Source: Loripinus fragilis
Lineage: Eukaryota; Mollusca; Bivalvia; Lucinida; Lucinidae
Assembly: GCA_964019695.1 (NCBI GenBank)
Contig: OZ026515.1
Location: 140,675,549-140,739,548 of the forward strand
Direction: 5' to 3'
Length of the DNA: 64,000 nt
A program made the translations under genes and the position numbers. This document shows, piece after piece, positions 21,938 to 34,116 of this stretch (the first letter of the stretch is position 1; the number at the start of each line of letters is the position of its first letter). The notes below the pieces were generated by a model. The model did no database searches and was not told the origin of the DNA. It worked only from the letters and a program-made list of their open reading frames with translations.

Positions 21938-22090
21938 TAAGATATAATTCTTATTTCTCAACCAAAACATTTGTTGTTGGTACTCAAAAGAATCGTCTCA
22001 TTTAGACGATTCCTTTGGGCACCCAAAACAAATGTTTAAGCAGATGGGTAAGAAAATATTGACAATTTTGTGCTAAAAACGTTTGCTTAT
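21938..22090. mobile_element. Foldback MITE, AGATAAG family
   Basis: The core arms GGTACTCAAAAGAATCGTC / GACGATTCCTTTGGGCACC lie around a TCATTTA loop. The outer arm ACATTTGTTG / CAAATGT flanks this. The right end CTTATCT matches the reverse complement of AGATAAG. Same family as 9303, 20495 and 41805. Confidence 0.7.
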
Positions 22091-22540
22091 CTAGATATAT
22101 ATAATATTGTGAAAGAGCGAGTAGGCCTATCTGTCTATGTTTGCTTTACCCATCGATTGGTCAGTGATTAATCAGTGTGACATTAAAAGCCAAAAACAGC
22201 TTTCCATCTTTCTTGCTTTTTATCGCATTGAAATCGTCTGTTTTTCGGATTGCTTTGCGGAATTTTCTAATGATTTCAGTTGCTTAAACTGTTTTTGGAT
22301 AGCACATAGTGCAGCCACCTATGATATGCCGCAGCTTTGATTTCTCAGGATGTTCTTCACTGTTAATCAATACCTTTTTTAATTGGGTTAGAGCATAAAC
22401 TTGCCAGAAACTTAGGCTTAAAATTGAGCTGTTGCATGGTGTATTGATTCATCTGTGTTACATAGGAGCATGTTAACTGGATATAAAATTGGATTTACTC
22501 ATAAGAATTGTATTGCCTTATGACCTAGATAACCAGCGAA
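22091..22540. other. Intron sequence; no gene
   Basis: An open stretch at 22137-22340 has no recognisable motif or clear splice sites. No other feature. Confidence 0.35.
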
Positions 22541-23237
22541 ACCTCAGACGAGTGATATTTGTCAATCTCTGATACTTTTTCTCATCAATAGAAGATATTT
22601 GTCAATCAGTGATAGTTTATCCATTCTCATATTTCCTTATCTCTGATACATAGCGGATAAGGTGAGTGTCTTTTGATATCAAGCTTACCATGCAAGGCTT
22701 CGAGGACGCTTGCTGAATCGCGAGGCTTGCTGAACGATTCAACATGAGTTCTTGAAGCAGAGCTTAAAAACTTGATATCTAAAGACGCGAACAAGGTTTC
22801 ACAAGTCGGTTCACTCTTCAAACCAGCGATTATGACGTAATTACTGTTTTCGTATCGATTTAACGTCATTGAGGCAATCATTCAAACAGTGACGCGTCAT
22901 GATAACCCGATAAAGGCACATGACGTAAGATAGGAACTACTTATCAGGTCAAGGTGCAACAATGCAGTTATTATGAGAGGTAACTCATGCTCTATCTTAT
23001 CAATTGGTGCTATTTGCCAATATCTGATATTTTGTCTCAGCAATAGGTGATATCTACCCATCTCTAATAGTTTCCCTCATCAAAAGGTGATGCTTGTCAA
23101 TCTCGTATATTTTAGGTTATCAATAGATTCTGATAGTTCATTTCATAAATATGTGATATTTGTCACTCAACGATACTTCATCGCAACATTCGATGATATT
23201 TTATTATCTTTGATACTTGACTCGTCATTTTGTACTA
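22541..23237. repeat. Degenerate ~43-bp minisatellite, left part
   Basis: Repeated phrases TTGTCAATCTCTGATAC and TCATCAATAGGTGATAT recur with a period of roughly 43 bp. Divergence is high, and 22620-22960 contains little of the motif. The array resumes at 24405 after the inserted transposon. Confidence 0.7.
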
Positions 23238-23239
23238 TA

Positions 23240-24396
23240 CTGAAGGACTTTAGAAACGCACCACAAGCTAATTCAATGTCAAAAAATATATTTTTTATTA
23301 TATGAAACATAAAATTGACAAGTCCCGCCATATAGCTTGCATTCAATAAGAAAATCGAAACGCTGTGGCTTATGATCGCCGTGACGTCGCGATAATTCTA
23401 AGTCAACCCAAATTTAAAAGTCACAGAGTATCAATGCCTTCCATAATGAGCGCAAAAAAGTTTTCAAACCGATGTTTGTTTTCGAAAGCAAAAGGAAACA
23501 CAAAATCAAATCATGAAGTTTGAGGCCTCTGGCAACATTAATTTCGTCTACGTGACGTCATTACTTTTTGGCGTAAGTGGCTGTTTATAATAATCAAAAT
23601 ATTTAAGTGCCACCAGGTACCTCACAACTCGTTTCATAAAAGTCAAAAGTATCGCGACATGGGCGAACGTCATTTAGGGGATAACTGTATTCAAATTTTT
23701 CATTTGAGGAGGTATATCGTCGTATATACGGTCGGAAATTTAGTTTTATGGCGACGCCTAAGCGGAGCCGTAAAACGTGATTTCCGAACGTATTTCCGAC
23801 GATATACCTCCCCAAATAAATTTTTTGAATATGGTTATCCCCATTCTAATGCACTATTAACATTTTCCCTTCAAAAAGACAGTGAAAATGTAGTTTGTTG
23901 CGCCTTTACGTCCAGAGGCTGCCAGCTGCATAAAACCGTTTGCCAGCTGCATAATTCACTTGTCAACCAATGAAAAGCGATGTTACGTAATGACGTCGGG
24001 TTTCCAAATGTATATCGCAGGATATTCTGTCGCAAATTTATGACGTTATTCAATCAGAAGTCGCGTTGCATTTGCAGGTGCATTAGTTTGCCTGTTACTG
24101 CTGTTTGAAAAATTAAGACTGACGTTAGAAAAGAAACGCTGCCACTGGGAGCGTTATTAAACAATTATTTCCAACAACGATCATGTTTTCCATTGGCTAA
24201 GACACCTGACTACCAGCTTAAAGTGTTTGTTTTCAAATCAAATTAAACTAACATTTGTCAGACAACATTTGAGCAAATCGAAATTATTGCAAATCATGGT
24301 CCATTGTGTAAGATAAAAATGATAAAGGAAACATCCTCAAATCAGCCATGTTGAAGAGACCGTGAATATAAATAGTGCGTTTCTAAAGTCCTTCGG
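23240..24396. mobile_element. Tc1/mariner-type non-autonomous element, 1157 bp
   Basis: The ends CTGAAGGACTTTAGAAACGC and (reverse complement) CCGAAGGACTTTAGAAACGC lie between TA dinucleotides (23238-23239, 24397-24398). It cleanly splits the 43-bp minisatellite. A second foldback sits inside at about 23676-23852, with arms around GGAGGTATATCGTCG that pair over ~80 bp. The open frames on both strands there mirror each other because of this palindrome. No transposase. Confidence 0.82.
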
Positions 24397-24404
24397 TATT
24401 TATT

Positions 24405-25098
24405 AGTTAATCTGACATACTCATCTCAATAATCGAGAATGTTTGTCGATTTCTTATCTTGATCACATTAATTATTAATGTGCGTCAATCTAGATACTTT
24501 AGTTCGTTAATCCGTCATGTGTGTGTCAAAAGCTTATTTCTAGTTTCATCAATAGGTGATGTTTGTCAATAGCTGATATTCTATCATATCAATTGAAGGT
24601 GTTTATCAATCTCTGATACTTTATTTCATTTATCCGTGATTAGTGTCAATGTTGGAAATTTGATTCATTAAATGGAATGATACTTTATCGCTTCAGTCAG
24701 CGGTGTTGGTCAATCTTTTGTAATTTACCTCAGCAGCAGTTGATATTTGTTATCATATCTCTGATACTTTATCGCATCAATAAACGATATTATCAATCTC
24801 TGATACAATATCTCATCAGTTTGCAATGTTTGTCAATCTCTAATACATTATGCACTATTTGTTGATATTTGTCATCTCTGGTTCTGAACTCATTATTTGA
24901 TGATATATCTATCCCTGATACATTATCTTATCAGTTTGCGATGCATGTCCATTTCCGATACATTACCATGTCCATTGGTGATTTGTGTCGGTCTTTGTTA
25001 CTTTATATCGTCAATAGTTGATGATTGTCAATAGCTGATACTTTATTTCATCAATAGGTGATAGTTGCTATCTCTCATACTTTATATCATCAATATAC

Positions 25099-25189
<91 letters not shown>

Positions 25190-25440
25190 TATATATATAT
25201 ATATTATCAATCTCTGATACAATATCCTATCGGCCTGCTACGCTTGTCAATCTCTTATACATTATATCATTAATATGTGATGTTTGTCCATATGTGTTGC
25301 TTATTGCCATTCATCGAATGTGTTTGGCAAATACTGATACTGAATTGATATTCGTTAATTGCCTAAACTTCATCTCATCAATTGAAGGCATTTTTCAATC
25401 GCGATATTCAGTCATATCAATTAACCTATGGTCTTTCATG
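24405..25440. repeat. Degenerate ~43-bp minisatellite, right part
   Basis: Many diverged units with TTGTCAATCTCTGATACATT and TATCTCATCARTNNGYGATG. Measured spacing is about 43 bp near 24791-24836. It contains a (TA)n expansion. Confidence 0.75.
25101..25204. repeat. (TA)n microsatellite
   Basis: About 50 TA units with one TTAATA break, inside the minisatellite. The Ile-Tyr frame across it is not a gene. Confidence 0.97.
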
Positions 25441-26999
25441 TAAATATTCCATATAGTTTAAGCCATGCACTGTAAAATGAATGGGTTTCTGTTTTCATAT
25501 TTGTGACTCGGCTTAGCCTCAGACAAAGGAACTTACATTTTTCAAGCCCATTATTTTATTTGGAAAAAAAATCAAACAATTCCAAAAAGTTTCTGAGTTA
25601 TAGAGAGTTTTGCTTACCAATATTATTCAGTCAGTCCTACATATTGAGAATATTCTTTTATGTCAAGCATTTATATAACTTTTAAATTCATTAATTTCAA
25701 TACTCCACAATGCTAGGTATACAGCACTTTTAAGGGCGTATTTACAGAGACAGTTTCCACAGAGACCATCATGCAATTACGCAATCATCATTACTGGGCA
25801 TTCTCTTTAAGGCTTTGTAATCGTAAATCACTGATGACAATTTATTGGCGATGTATGAAATAACAACATGTTAAAGTCGTACACGTTGGTAGATATTATG
25901 CAATTCACACAGCCACAAAGCGAGCAATATCATTTCCAGGCTCATAATTAGTTCATTAATTATTTGTGACTTTGGATCAACCTTAGACATGCTAAGTAAG
26001 GACACATTCTCAGTTCTTGCTTATTTGGCCAATACAGGCTCTAATTCGGTTACATTTAACCATTGAACCGTGGTAGATACTAGTGTCATACGATTAGATT
26101 AGTTGGTAATCAAAATAGGCATAGTAAACCAACTAATTGAGTAGGTCAGGGGTTGTACTGTACATATCTTTTAAAAGAGCAGTGAGCTCATTAATACATA
26201 TCTTTACACATCATTACCAGTTCGATATGTGCATGTTTTAGTGGAAGTTCTATGAATGGGCTTGTCAGTGCTCGTATTCTTTCAGTCCTCGCTGTGAAAA
26301 TTGACTTAGCAATGTAACATTTATTTACTCAGCTACATGTATAACTCAAATATTAAGTTCCGCGGAAATATGTGATACAATAGTGTTATAGTGACGAAAG
26401 GATTAGAAACCAATTGAAGCAACAGTACAGGAATTAAAAATTTACTAGATGCCAATTCCATTTGTATTCCACGGCTGGAGAAGGTACATATTCAGCACCA
26501 CAGCAAGTAAGTATATACTAGACATACGCGGATCCAGAAAAATGCGTTAGGGGGTTGGGTCCAGAAAATGTATTTTTAAGTCATCAGCATGTTTCACAGA
26601 TGCCCGTATGGACCTCCCACGAAAAGCAATTGGACCCATCGGGTCCAATTGCTTCTCGAGGGGTGTCCATACCAGAATGTCTATGGAAACATATAGCCGC
26701 TAGTGAATTTCCAGGGGTTGTGTCTGGACCCCCTGTCCCTCCCTCTGGCACCCATGCTAGACATCGTGTTTGTGAAAAGCTGTGCCCCAAACATGATTGT
26801 CCATAAGGGTGGTACTCTTTTTATAACCAGATTATTTGGGATAATTTGCTTACAAGGTCTTTATCTCATTTTAATCAATTAGGGCCAATAACTTTGTAAT
26901 ACATTTATGTAAAATGATGTCAAACGTCAGCCAATCAGTCTATTTTCTTAACCAAAAACATATGCAAAATAACAAGACTTTCTAGTTTTGCAATCATCT
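25441..26999. other. Intron sequence; candidate foldback element at 26523-26760
   Basis: The only clear structure is a palindrome at 26604-26671, with arms GCAATTGGACCC / GGGTCCAATTGC inside longer imperfect arms (GTATGGAC / GTCCATAC). The edges GCGGATCCAGA and CCCCCTGTCC..TCTGG resemble the candidate element at 4651. Open frames at 26555-26806 on both strands mirror the palindrome. No exon. Confidence 0.5.
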
Positions 27000-27125
27000 C
27001 CATGGGGAAAAGAGAGCTGGTTACTTTACTTTAATTGTGTTCTTGTCATGTTGCTGTTCGTGTTCCGTGTCTCTTTACACGGTGTCGTGGATTTGACTGC
27101 TGCGTGCGATTGTGGCATTTTCTTG
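27000..27125 (+). mobile_element. PLE tail fragment, related to subfamily 2
   Basis: TTGCAATCATCTCCATGGGG followed by AAAGAGAGCTGGTTAC, and an end with TGTGGCATTTTCTTGCCATACT. It parallels 18260-18408 with a diverged middle. Confidence 0.55.
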
Positions 27126-27959
27126 CCATACTCTTTTACGTTTTAGCTCCGATATATTTGAGATATCGTACTAAAGAAATCGCTATCTTAATTTAACAAA
27201 ATCGGGATAAAAACTCTGTAATAGATTTACGTAAATTTATGTCAAACGTTGATTAGGTTACAATATATCTACTTCTCATCCGAAAATAGTATGCCAATTG
27301 ACATGACTGCTGCTTAGATATGAGCAATGACTTTGTAATAAAAGAATATAAAGTTTTATCACACTCTTTTAAATACGCAACATCAAAGACCAGCACTCGA
27401 GATCAAGTTGGCCCAAAATAATCTGATGAAAGACAGTAAAAATCATTATTTGAAAATAGCAGACTCGGCTCCATCGTTCTCTTCATTAGAATAAATGAAA
27501 AATGCAACAACTTTCACGCCCCATTGAACAGGCTTTATTGGCATTCAGCTTTCTATCTGAACCAAATATTCCTGAATGAGCAGGATATGACAAAATATCA
27601 ACACTATAGATATACGAGTAGAAGTTTTATCAACTCCACGCAATCAAAAAGACACCTCTAAATAATCTGGAAAATGGATCTTTCAGAAAACAGAGAACTT
27701 CATTAGAAAACAACAGACATGTGACGCTTTGCATAAATTAGGAAGCTTCGGTGCGAGTAAACCATTTATTTTAACACTGACAGAACATAGGGCAACGATT
27801 TGTCCCATAAAAGATATCTATGTCCACCCCTCAGTGGTCTCTGCTGCTCTCCATCTTAAGGCGAGGACTCTGTTGCTGTTACATGTAGTTGTTGCTCAAA
27901 TTGTCTGTGGGATAATTATGCTGAGATTCTTTGTCTTTTAATGTAGTTATTTATGACTT
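27126..27959. other. Intron sequence; no gene
   Basis: AT-rich. An open stretch at 27729-27941 runs into the following tail-like sequence and lacks coding support. Confidence 0.35.
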
Positions 27960-28112
27960 TTCTAGTTTTGGTATAGCCTTGCTAAGGTATAGAGACCTGT
28001 TTACTTTTCTTATCTTTTTGCTATCGTGTTGGTGTTGGTGTTCTGTGTCACTTCCTCTCAGTGCCATGGGTTGGTATGTGGTCTGACTTGTTTCTTGGTT
28101 TCATTGAGTCAT
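27960..28112 (+). mobile_element. Possible third PLE tail subfamily
   Basis: TCTAGTTTTGGTATAGCC, a TGTTCTGTGTCACTTCC segment, then TGCCATGGGTTGGTATGTGG and a GGTTTCATTGAGTC end. The word order echoes the subfamily-2 tail but the sequence is far diverged. Confidence 0.4.
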
Positions 28113-28489
28113 TTGAAAATGCAACAACTCTACCAACCCAGGCACTGGCTTGAGTGGTATTCCCATTTCCACTAGAAATTACTGTAGTGTAGCCCTTTAA
28201 ATGGAACACTGTTTTTCGGCAATAAAACTTAATCTAAAATGTGGATTTTAAATTTAACTGGAGAAATATATTTAAACCGGAAAAGCCTAATCAAAAATAT
28301 TTTTTGAAGTTTGCATTCACTTTTATAAATGCTGTTATAGATGAATTTTTATGATTGCAAATAATATTCCCTTCTAGTACCTTGTGGGAAACTGATTGCT
28401 GATTATCAGTTGAACATAAACAAATGTAAAAAAATATGATTAAACAATGCACAACAATGGTTCATTGGTTTTAAATCTAGATGTATCTT

Positions 28490-28490
<1 letters not shown>

Positions 28491-28550
<60 letters not shown>
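28491..28550. repeat. (GT)n microsatellite
   Basis: Thirty uninterrupted GT units. The Thr-His frame on the minus strand is an artefact. Confidence 0.98.
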
Positions 28551-28552
<2 letters not shown>

Positions 28553-29628
28553 CCTAGTCGACAATATTTCAGTTATTTCCAACAGTACATCAAATAGCTT
28601 TCTCATTTGGAAAGCCCATAGGCTTTGCCTAGCTATTCCATGAATGGCCCTGCTTAGTGATCGCACCACTACCATTTGCTTAACGTAAGCACAATAGGCA
28701 TATTTTTAGTCATACTTGAATCTTCTTCAGATTATTTCTTTGGGACAATTAAAATTAACTAAAATGTGCATCTCTGCACTCTATATACACGTTTAAACAA
28801 GATGTGACATGTCTAAAATGATCTCAGGCTTTGACCTCCAACGTTTTCTATTTGAAACAACTATGGTTGCATGGACTGTATTTTGCCTAATTTTGTTGTT
28901 TTCAGCATATTTATTGAAGTCAAGGATGACAACTACTTAACATTCTAAAAAGGCTGTATATAGTTTCAGAAATTCTGTATCATTCATACAAAGACCATGT
29001 ATATATCCAAAATTATAATCTAAGAATCACCCAACTAATGCATAAAACTATTTGAAAGCATTTTACATTAATAAAATAATAAATGTCATGATATCAAACT
29101 GCTTTTTATAGGTGACAAAATGTAATGCGAAGGCCATACTATTACAGAATATGTAGAACCTGAGATATCGATGATATGTACAATTTGGTAGTAAATGTAG
29201 TTTACTTTGTTATGGCCCCAATATATGATTTTAAAAGTGTACATGCCTTTTTAATTGTCTGCGATATGGCCCCAATATATGATAGTTAAACGTGTACACG
29301 CCTTTCAAATTGTCTGTGAATTATGTGTCAGCAAACTATCTCCAAAACCATTAGAGCTACAACATACATGACTTTTGTTTAAAAAAGTATATCTGAAATG
29401 GATGAAAATATGCTTGTTTTCGAATACTATTTGTTTAATTAAAATTTATGTAGTGTTTTGATATAATTCATTTTTTTTGCTATTTTATGTTATGCCACAT
29501 GTCTTCTGTCTGATATTGATCCTTATTTATAAATATACTTGGAGATGTACAGAGCATGTACTTGAGCATGTTTAGACGTATCTGCTTGATATAAATACAT
29601 TTCTATAGTGGCTACATATGTTTTGCAG
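28551..29628. other. Intron sequence with a short duplication
   Basis: About 29211-29265 and 29268-29325 are adjacent copies of a ~58-bp unit (ATGGCCCCAATATATGAT and AATTGTCTG). It ends at the acceptor ATATGTTTTGCAG (29628). Confidence 0.5.
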
Positions 29629-29727
29629 TGGGACAATATATTGGACGGATTCATAAGCGAGAGTCACCTTTGCATGAATCCTCTTCCAGACGGCGCCTCC
29701 AGTCTACTTCCTCCTCTGGACTACCCA
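29629..29727 (+). CDS. Internal exon of the same unidentified host gene (phase 1-1, 99 bp)
   Basis: The acceptor TATGTTTTGCAG and donor CCCA|GTAAGA enclose 99 bp (2 nt + 32 codons + 1 nt). The single leading codon fragment completes the split codon left by the exon at 9171-9266 to give Val, so the two join in frame. The encoded stretch is basic and serine-rich (ESSSRRRLQSTSSS), like a disordered, phosphorylatable linker. A second frame (WDNILDGF...) is also open, which lowers certainty about the frame. No domain is recognised. Later exons must lie beyond the repeats to the right, or outside the window. Confidence 0.55.
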
Positions 29728-30488
29728 GTAAGAGTTCGTTAAGATGTAGAACGTATATAACTAATGAAACCTTAGTAGTCCTCTCATTGGTGCATATTTT
29801 GTATTATGTGTTCTTGCCTTGTCCTACGTTTTCAAACAGATCGCCTATATATAAAATTCCATACTTAAAGAATTTTTTTCTTTACTTCTGAACCGAATCA
29901 TAGGTTTAGGGTACAAACCAAAACGATCACAATAAGAAGGTTCCTTTGAGCATCAACAAAAATATTATCTGGATCTCTAGGACCGGTTTTAAGAAATACT
30001 TTTCTGCCAACTCAGACTTTCATATTGTTTAATCCTAGATATACCCAAATTATCAATACATCTAGTGTATTTTAATCCCAGTACTTTAATGGCATAATAA
30101 CTATTTTGGGTTAGATACGTTATAAATTTGTTCCCAGCACGATAGATATTGACATCTGCCACTCTCAAGCATTGGCATCTTCTACATTCAATCACCCCCT
30201 TGTAAGCCACCTCTGTCACAAGGGTCCACGTGATCAAGCTGCCAAACAATGGGATTTGTCTGCAAGGAACTGAACGCAAAGGTGTTCATAATCAAAAATG
30301 TATATCACTTAGTCTGATTGTTTCGTTGAAATCGAATGTTTTCACAATATAATGTGAAACACCAAAACAACGATTTGTTCAATGTGCTTGATAAAGATAT
30401 CATTATTCGTATGACAACGCATGTACATTTTCAGATAAGATTGGCAACTGTGTTAAATTTATTCAACAACCAACACAATAGGCCAAAC

Positions 30489-30490
<2 letters not shown>

Positions 30491-30524
<34 letters not shown>
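30491..30524. repeat. (CT)n microsatellite
   Basis: Seventeen uninterrupted CT units. Confidence 0.97.
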
Positions 30525-30528
<4 letters not shown>

Positions 30529-30659
30529 TCTTAAGTGTTGTAAATTAGTCATGTAGTAAACAACCATATCTATAAAATTTTAGAATGTGGGTTTTGGGCA
30601 GGCTTTCACCATGCATCCAGTCAAATAACGCTTTGGAAATTGCGCAATTGGTATGACTG

Positions 30660-30800
30660 AGTCACTTTCGTATCTTTCTATTGGTTGAAGCTCATATATG
30701 CAGATAACTTGGAATATGATTGGTTTATGATGATGTCATTAGGTCTTCAATCACTTGATTTAATAGTATATAAGGTGAAGCATTAGTTTATTGGCAAAAG
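30660..30800 (+). promoter_or_regulatory. Candidate TATA promoter
   Basis: TATATAAGG at 30767-30775 is preceded by a CRE-like TGATGTCA (30731-30738) and ATTGG words (reverse CCAAT) at about 30680 and 30719. No obvious reading frame follows. It could belong to a non-coding RNA or an old element, or be chance in AT-rich DNA. Confidence 0.22.
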
Positions 30801-31466
30801 ACTGAATATAGCCAGTGGAACAGGGTTTTAGCCCAGCAGTGTCAAAATTGACTTGATCTATTTATTTGGTTGATACAACATTGATATTACTAAACAAAGT
30901 AATATTTATCAACACAACTTTTTAAAGGTGTTAAAGAACATGCCACCAGAATTGATAGTCTTATCAGCATGACCTTTAACAAAAATAACAAACTGGTGTC
31001 ATAATTCCCAAACAAAAAATAAACATGTCAATCTCAAGTGTCAACAGTACACCTGGCTACTAGTGCGTTGAATACCTGCAACTGAATCAAATCAACCATT
31101 CACAAATATTGTAAATACCCATGCGTGAATCACAAATATTGTAAATTCTTTCAGGTAAAGCCTGATATTTTATAAAACGCACATTCTATAGCAGAACAAA
31201 GTAAGTATGTAAGACCAGGAGATAACTAAATCACATACTGAAAACCATCCCACAGCACCACCCTAGACTATGTTGTTGCTAAAACAGATTGTTAAGCTTG
31301 CATGGAAGCTTTCTAATGTATTCAATGTATTATCACGGAGAAACAAACTACCAAATAACTCACTTTGATGAAACAAAGAAAAGTACTCATGATTCACAGA
31401 TAGCACGAGCTAAAAAATCTTAAGTTTAGCCAAAGACAAGCATCTTACACCAAACGACTGATGAGA

Positions 31467-31471
31467 GCTTT
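31467..31471. repeat. Target site duplication of Ty3/Gypsy element (left)
   Basis: GCTTT, repeated exactly at 39509-39513 just outside the other LTR. Confidence 0.85.
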
Positions 31472-32995
31472 TGTTTCGACATAAAGCCGGTCAGGAAGGA
31501 AGAGGGGAAATCTTATTGGAAAATTCCTTTATGCGATGACGATGCTACCAGGGAAAAATAATCCACACAACTAGCAAAAACTTTTCAGTACTTTATGTAC
31601 TAAGAAAACATCAACAACACATTAATATACAATGACACCACCTACGCTGTTATTTCTGGCTAATTGACCATCCTATACTAGGGCAAGTTGCCACTCTAAG
31701 ATCATTTCAATTAGAATCAATCTTAGAGTGTCCTGCCCTAGATGTACGCCAACTAGTCAGAAATAAGAGACGTAAAGAATATGATTCACAGATAACTTAA
31801 GTTCTCAGAAAAAAAATGGGCCCTTTAATACTTCAGTATCGTATTGATGAATACTCTTGGGATTATAAGCGTCTCGCGAACACTATAACTGTTGGTATTT
31901 CACGCGTCTCGCGAACACTATATCTTCTTAGCCGCTCGTTGTCTCCTTCAGACAATCGGCGCTGAGGTTATAAGAATGTGATCGATCCTGTGTTTCGGAC
32001 GTCACCTGATTCGCATAGAATTTCTTGCGCAGAATGTTGATCGTCTTTTTAGTATATAGACGTCAAGTTTAGTATAAGTGGTTCTTCCTATATAATGGTT
32101 TCTGATCGTATCCCCACGTTGGGACGTCAGATTCACTTATAACAATTCCAGCAGGTTGGTTCTCAACTCGGTCTAGTCTACGTGGTTGGTTGTAAAAGTT
32201 GGGGCCTGATCCACGCTGTTCGTGGCCTGAGGGGACAGCTTATATCTAGATTATCTAGATAGTTTCGAGGTTTACAAATACTGATACAAATTCTCTTAAA
32301 ATTCCAGGAAAATGTTGAACAGTGTGGTGCCGACGTAACGTTTGGACGTTTACGTCGGACATCACCCTGCCCACTCGCTAATTTCGTACATGTATAACGT
32401 ATCAGTGGTAAACAACTAACTATGACCTCTCGTCCAACATATTTACATCAATTTTGAGAGATTACATTCTGCTGTTTTATGCGTGTAAGAACGTACAATA
32501 TTTTTACATTTATTTTGGTGTAACAAACACCTACCTAATCTCTAAACATACATGTCAGCTATCACATTATTTATGTAAGTGTGTTGTAGTGTATGCACCT
32601 AACCCTTACTCTTATATGCGTCAGATATATATAACTCGAGGTGACACATACAGGTCGCTACAGAAAGTCGACTATCACTGGCAGTTAAATCGTCTTTCCA
32701 ACAGCTATATAAAATCACAACAACTTAAAATCTAGCTGCTAAAGTTGTTTATTCACCTATCGGTCCCTGGTAAATCTTCCAGCAAACCATTACATTTTTA
32801 TGTGCAGACCTGACATGGCCTGTGACTACTTTTGGCCGAAATAACCCAACGAGTCGAGACAAACCGACCTTTTATTGGGACTATTAGTAGAAAAGGTACG
32901 AATAGGTGACCAGGTGCATACCTAAACCTTTGTGTATTTGTGCGTATACGCAATCATCACTGATTCTGTTGTTTCATCTATTCTGCATCGTAACA
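31472..32995 (-). repeat. 3' LTR, 1524 bp
   Basis: Starts TGTTTCG and ends CGTAACA on the plus strand, matching the TGTTACG..CGTAACA ends of the other LTR. It contains two CGTCTCGCGAACACTATA words at about 31868 and 31903. Relative to the 5' LTR it lacks ~0.44 kb (after GGGGACAGCT) and has ~38 bp extra (ATACTGATACAAATTCTC...). Confidence 0.88.
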
Positions 32996-33020
32996 AAGGC
33001 CCTTCTTTTTGGGAGAAAAA
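32996..33020 (-). promoter_or_regulatory. Polypurine tract
   Basis: On the minus strand AAAAAGAAGGG lies just upstream of the 3' LTR, where plus-strand DNA synthesis is primed. Confidence 0.6.
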
Positions 33021-33119
33021 GAAATGACTTTTTCTTACAATACACGATGTAGAAAAGAAGGAACAAAACAGAATAAATATATAATACAACATATATACAC
33101 ATGCGATTTAAAATGGCGG

Positions 33120-33592
33120 ACTACCTGGAAAGATAGTCTGCCCCAAGATTGTCTTGTCCTCTGATTGCCACAATCCTAAATCTGTATGGTTGGAGCTTTA
33201 ATGCCAACGCATAATTCTAGGATTCAATGCCTTAGCAGTCTGCATGAATGATAGGGGTTTGTGATCACATTCCAGGATAAATCTTCCCCAAAAAGATATT
33301 TCCTGAACTTTTCAATTGCCCAAATATTTGCTAAGCATTCTTTCTCAATTACTGAATAATTTCTCTACCGGGGTAACAACTTTTTACTAGCGTAGGCAAT
33401 TGGCAATTTACCTCCCCCCTCAAATTCTTGCAGCAGTACAGCTCCGATTCCTATATCGGACGCGTCTGACCTAAGTATGAATGGTTTTCCTTCATTGAAG
33501 ACAGGCAATCTCAGAATGGGGAGGATGTAAGACGACTTTTCAACGTTTGAAAAGCCCTTTCGTGATGACTTAGTCAGTCCTTAATTCGGTTT
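33120..33592 (-). pseudogene. RT thumb remnant and RNase H of the Gypsy element
   Basis: The minus strand encodes AFQTLKS..PILRLPVF, then the RNase H start FILRSDASDIGIGAVLLQE (first catalytic Asp), an AYASKKLLP segment, NYSVIEKECLA with the catalytic Glu, and a final GQDNLGADYLS-like end. A TAG interrupts after KKLLPR, and more stops follow. The YxDD polymerase motif and everything upstream of the thumb are absent. The domain lies 3' of integrase and ends close to the LTR, as expected for a Gmr1-like order. Confidence 0.75.
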
Positions 33593-33594
33593 GG

Positions 33595-34116
33595 CTAAAT
33601 CAATTTCTCAATTTCCTTATTAGAAGGAAATGTACAGTCCTCAAGTGAATACTCATCACTTTCGTCGTCGTCCTCTTCCCTTAACGGAATACTCGCTTTG
33701 GCCGATAATAAGCAGTGAGATGCTTCAGTTTTCCGTTCAACATAGAGCCTCAAAATATTGGCATGATATGTATGGATGTAACCTTTTAGGTTTACATGGT
33801 AGTCAACACGCTTCAACATTTCTACAATCTCGAACGGTCCCCGCCATTGTAATAATAGCTTATTGCTATCAGTGGGGAGTAATAGAACTTTATCTCCCAC
33901 TTTGAAAGAACGAGGTTTCTCTAGTCGATTGTAATACGCCTTTTGTTTTCCTTGCACTTTTTGTAAATTTTTCATTGCCAACTCGCAAGTATGCTTGAGA
34001 CGTTTTCTTAAAATTATCACGTAATCATAGGTTGAGCGCACCTCTTCATTTTCCACTTCGTCTGTCCATAATTCTCTTAAAATTGCCATCGGACCACGTA
34101 CATTTCGTCCATACAA
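33595..34116 (-). CDS. Integrase C-terminal part (173 codons)
   Basis: Open frame with YGRNVRGPMAILRELW at the start (end of the catalytic core), a basic helix (HTCELAMKNLQKVQGKQKAYYN), then KVGDKVLLLLP-type and QWRGPFEIVE segments. The last two form the DNA-binding C-terminal domain, followed by an acidic EEDDDESDE tail. The upstream core continues in other frames. It would help insert element cDNA, but the whole integrase is broken by frameshifts, so this frame is a remnant. Confidence 0.75.
   Translation of the reverse strand: MYGRNVRGPMAILRELWTDEVENEEVRSTYDYVIILRKRLKHTCELAMKNLQKVQGKQKAYYNRLEKPRSFKVGDKVLLLPTDSNKLLLQWRGPFEIVEMLKRVDYHVNLKGYIHTYHANILRLYVERKTEASHCLLSAKASIPLREEDDDESDEYSLEDCTFPSNKEIEKLI

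Larger units (their letters stand above)
29728..31466. other. Intron or intergenic; no further exon recognised
   Basis: Contains the (CT)n microsatellite and a possible TATA promoter, noted separately. Two CACAAATATTGTAAA words lie 32 bp apart near 31100-31145. The right edge is the target of the Ty3/Gypsy element. Confidence 0.4.

Noticed and set aside
23659..23973. Facing open frames on both strands encoding similar peptides
   Set aside because: Produced by the long palindrome inside the TA-flanked element.
25058..25273. Tyr-Ile repeat frame
   Set aside because: Translation of the (TA)n microsatellite.
28406..28675. Thr-His repeat frame
   Set aside because: Translation of the (GT)n microsatellite.
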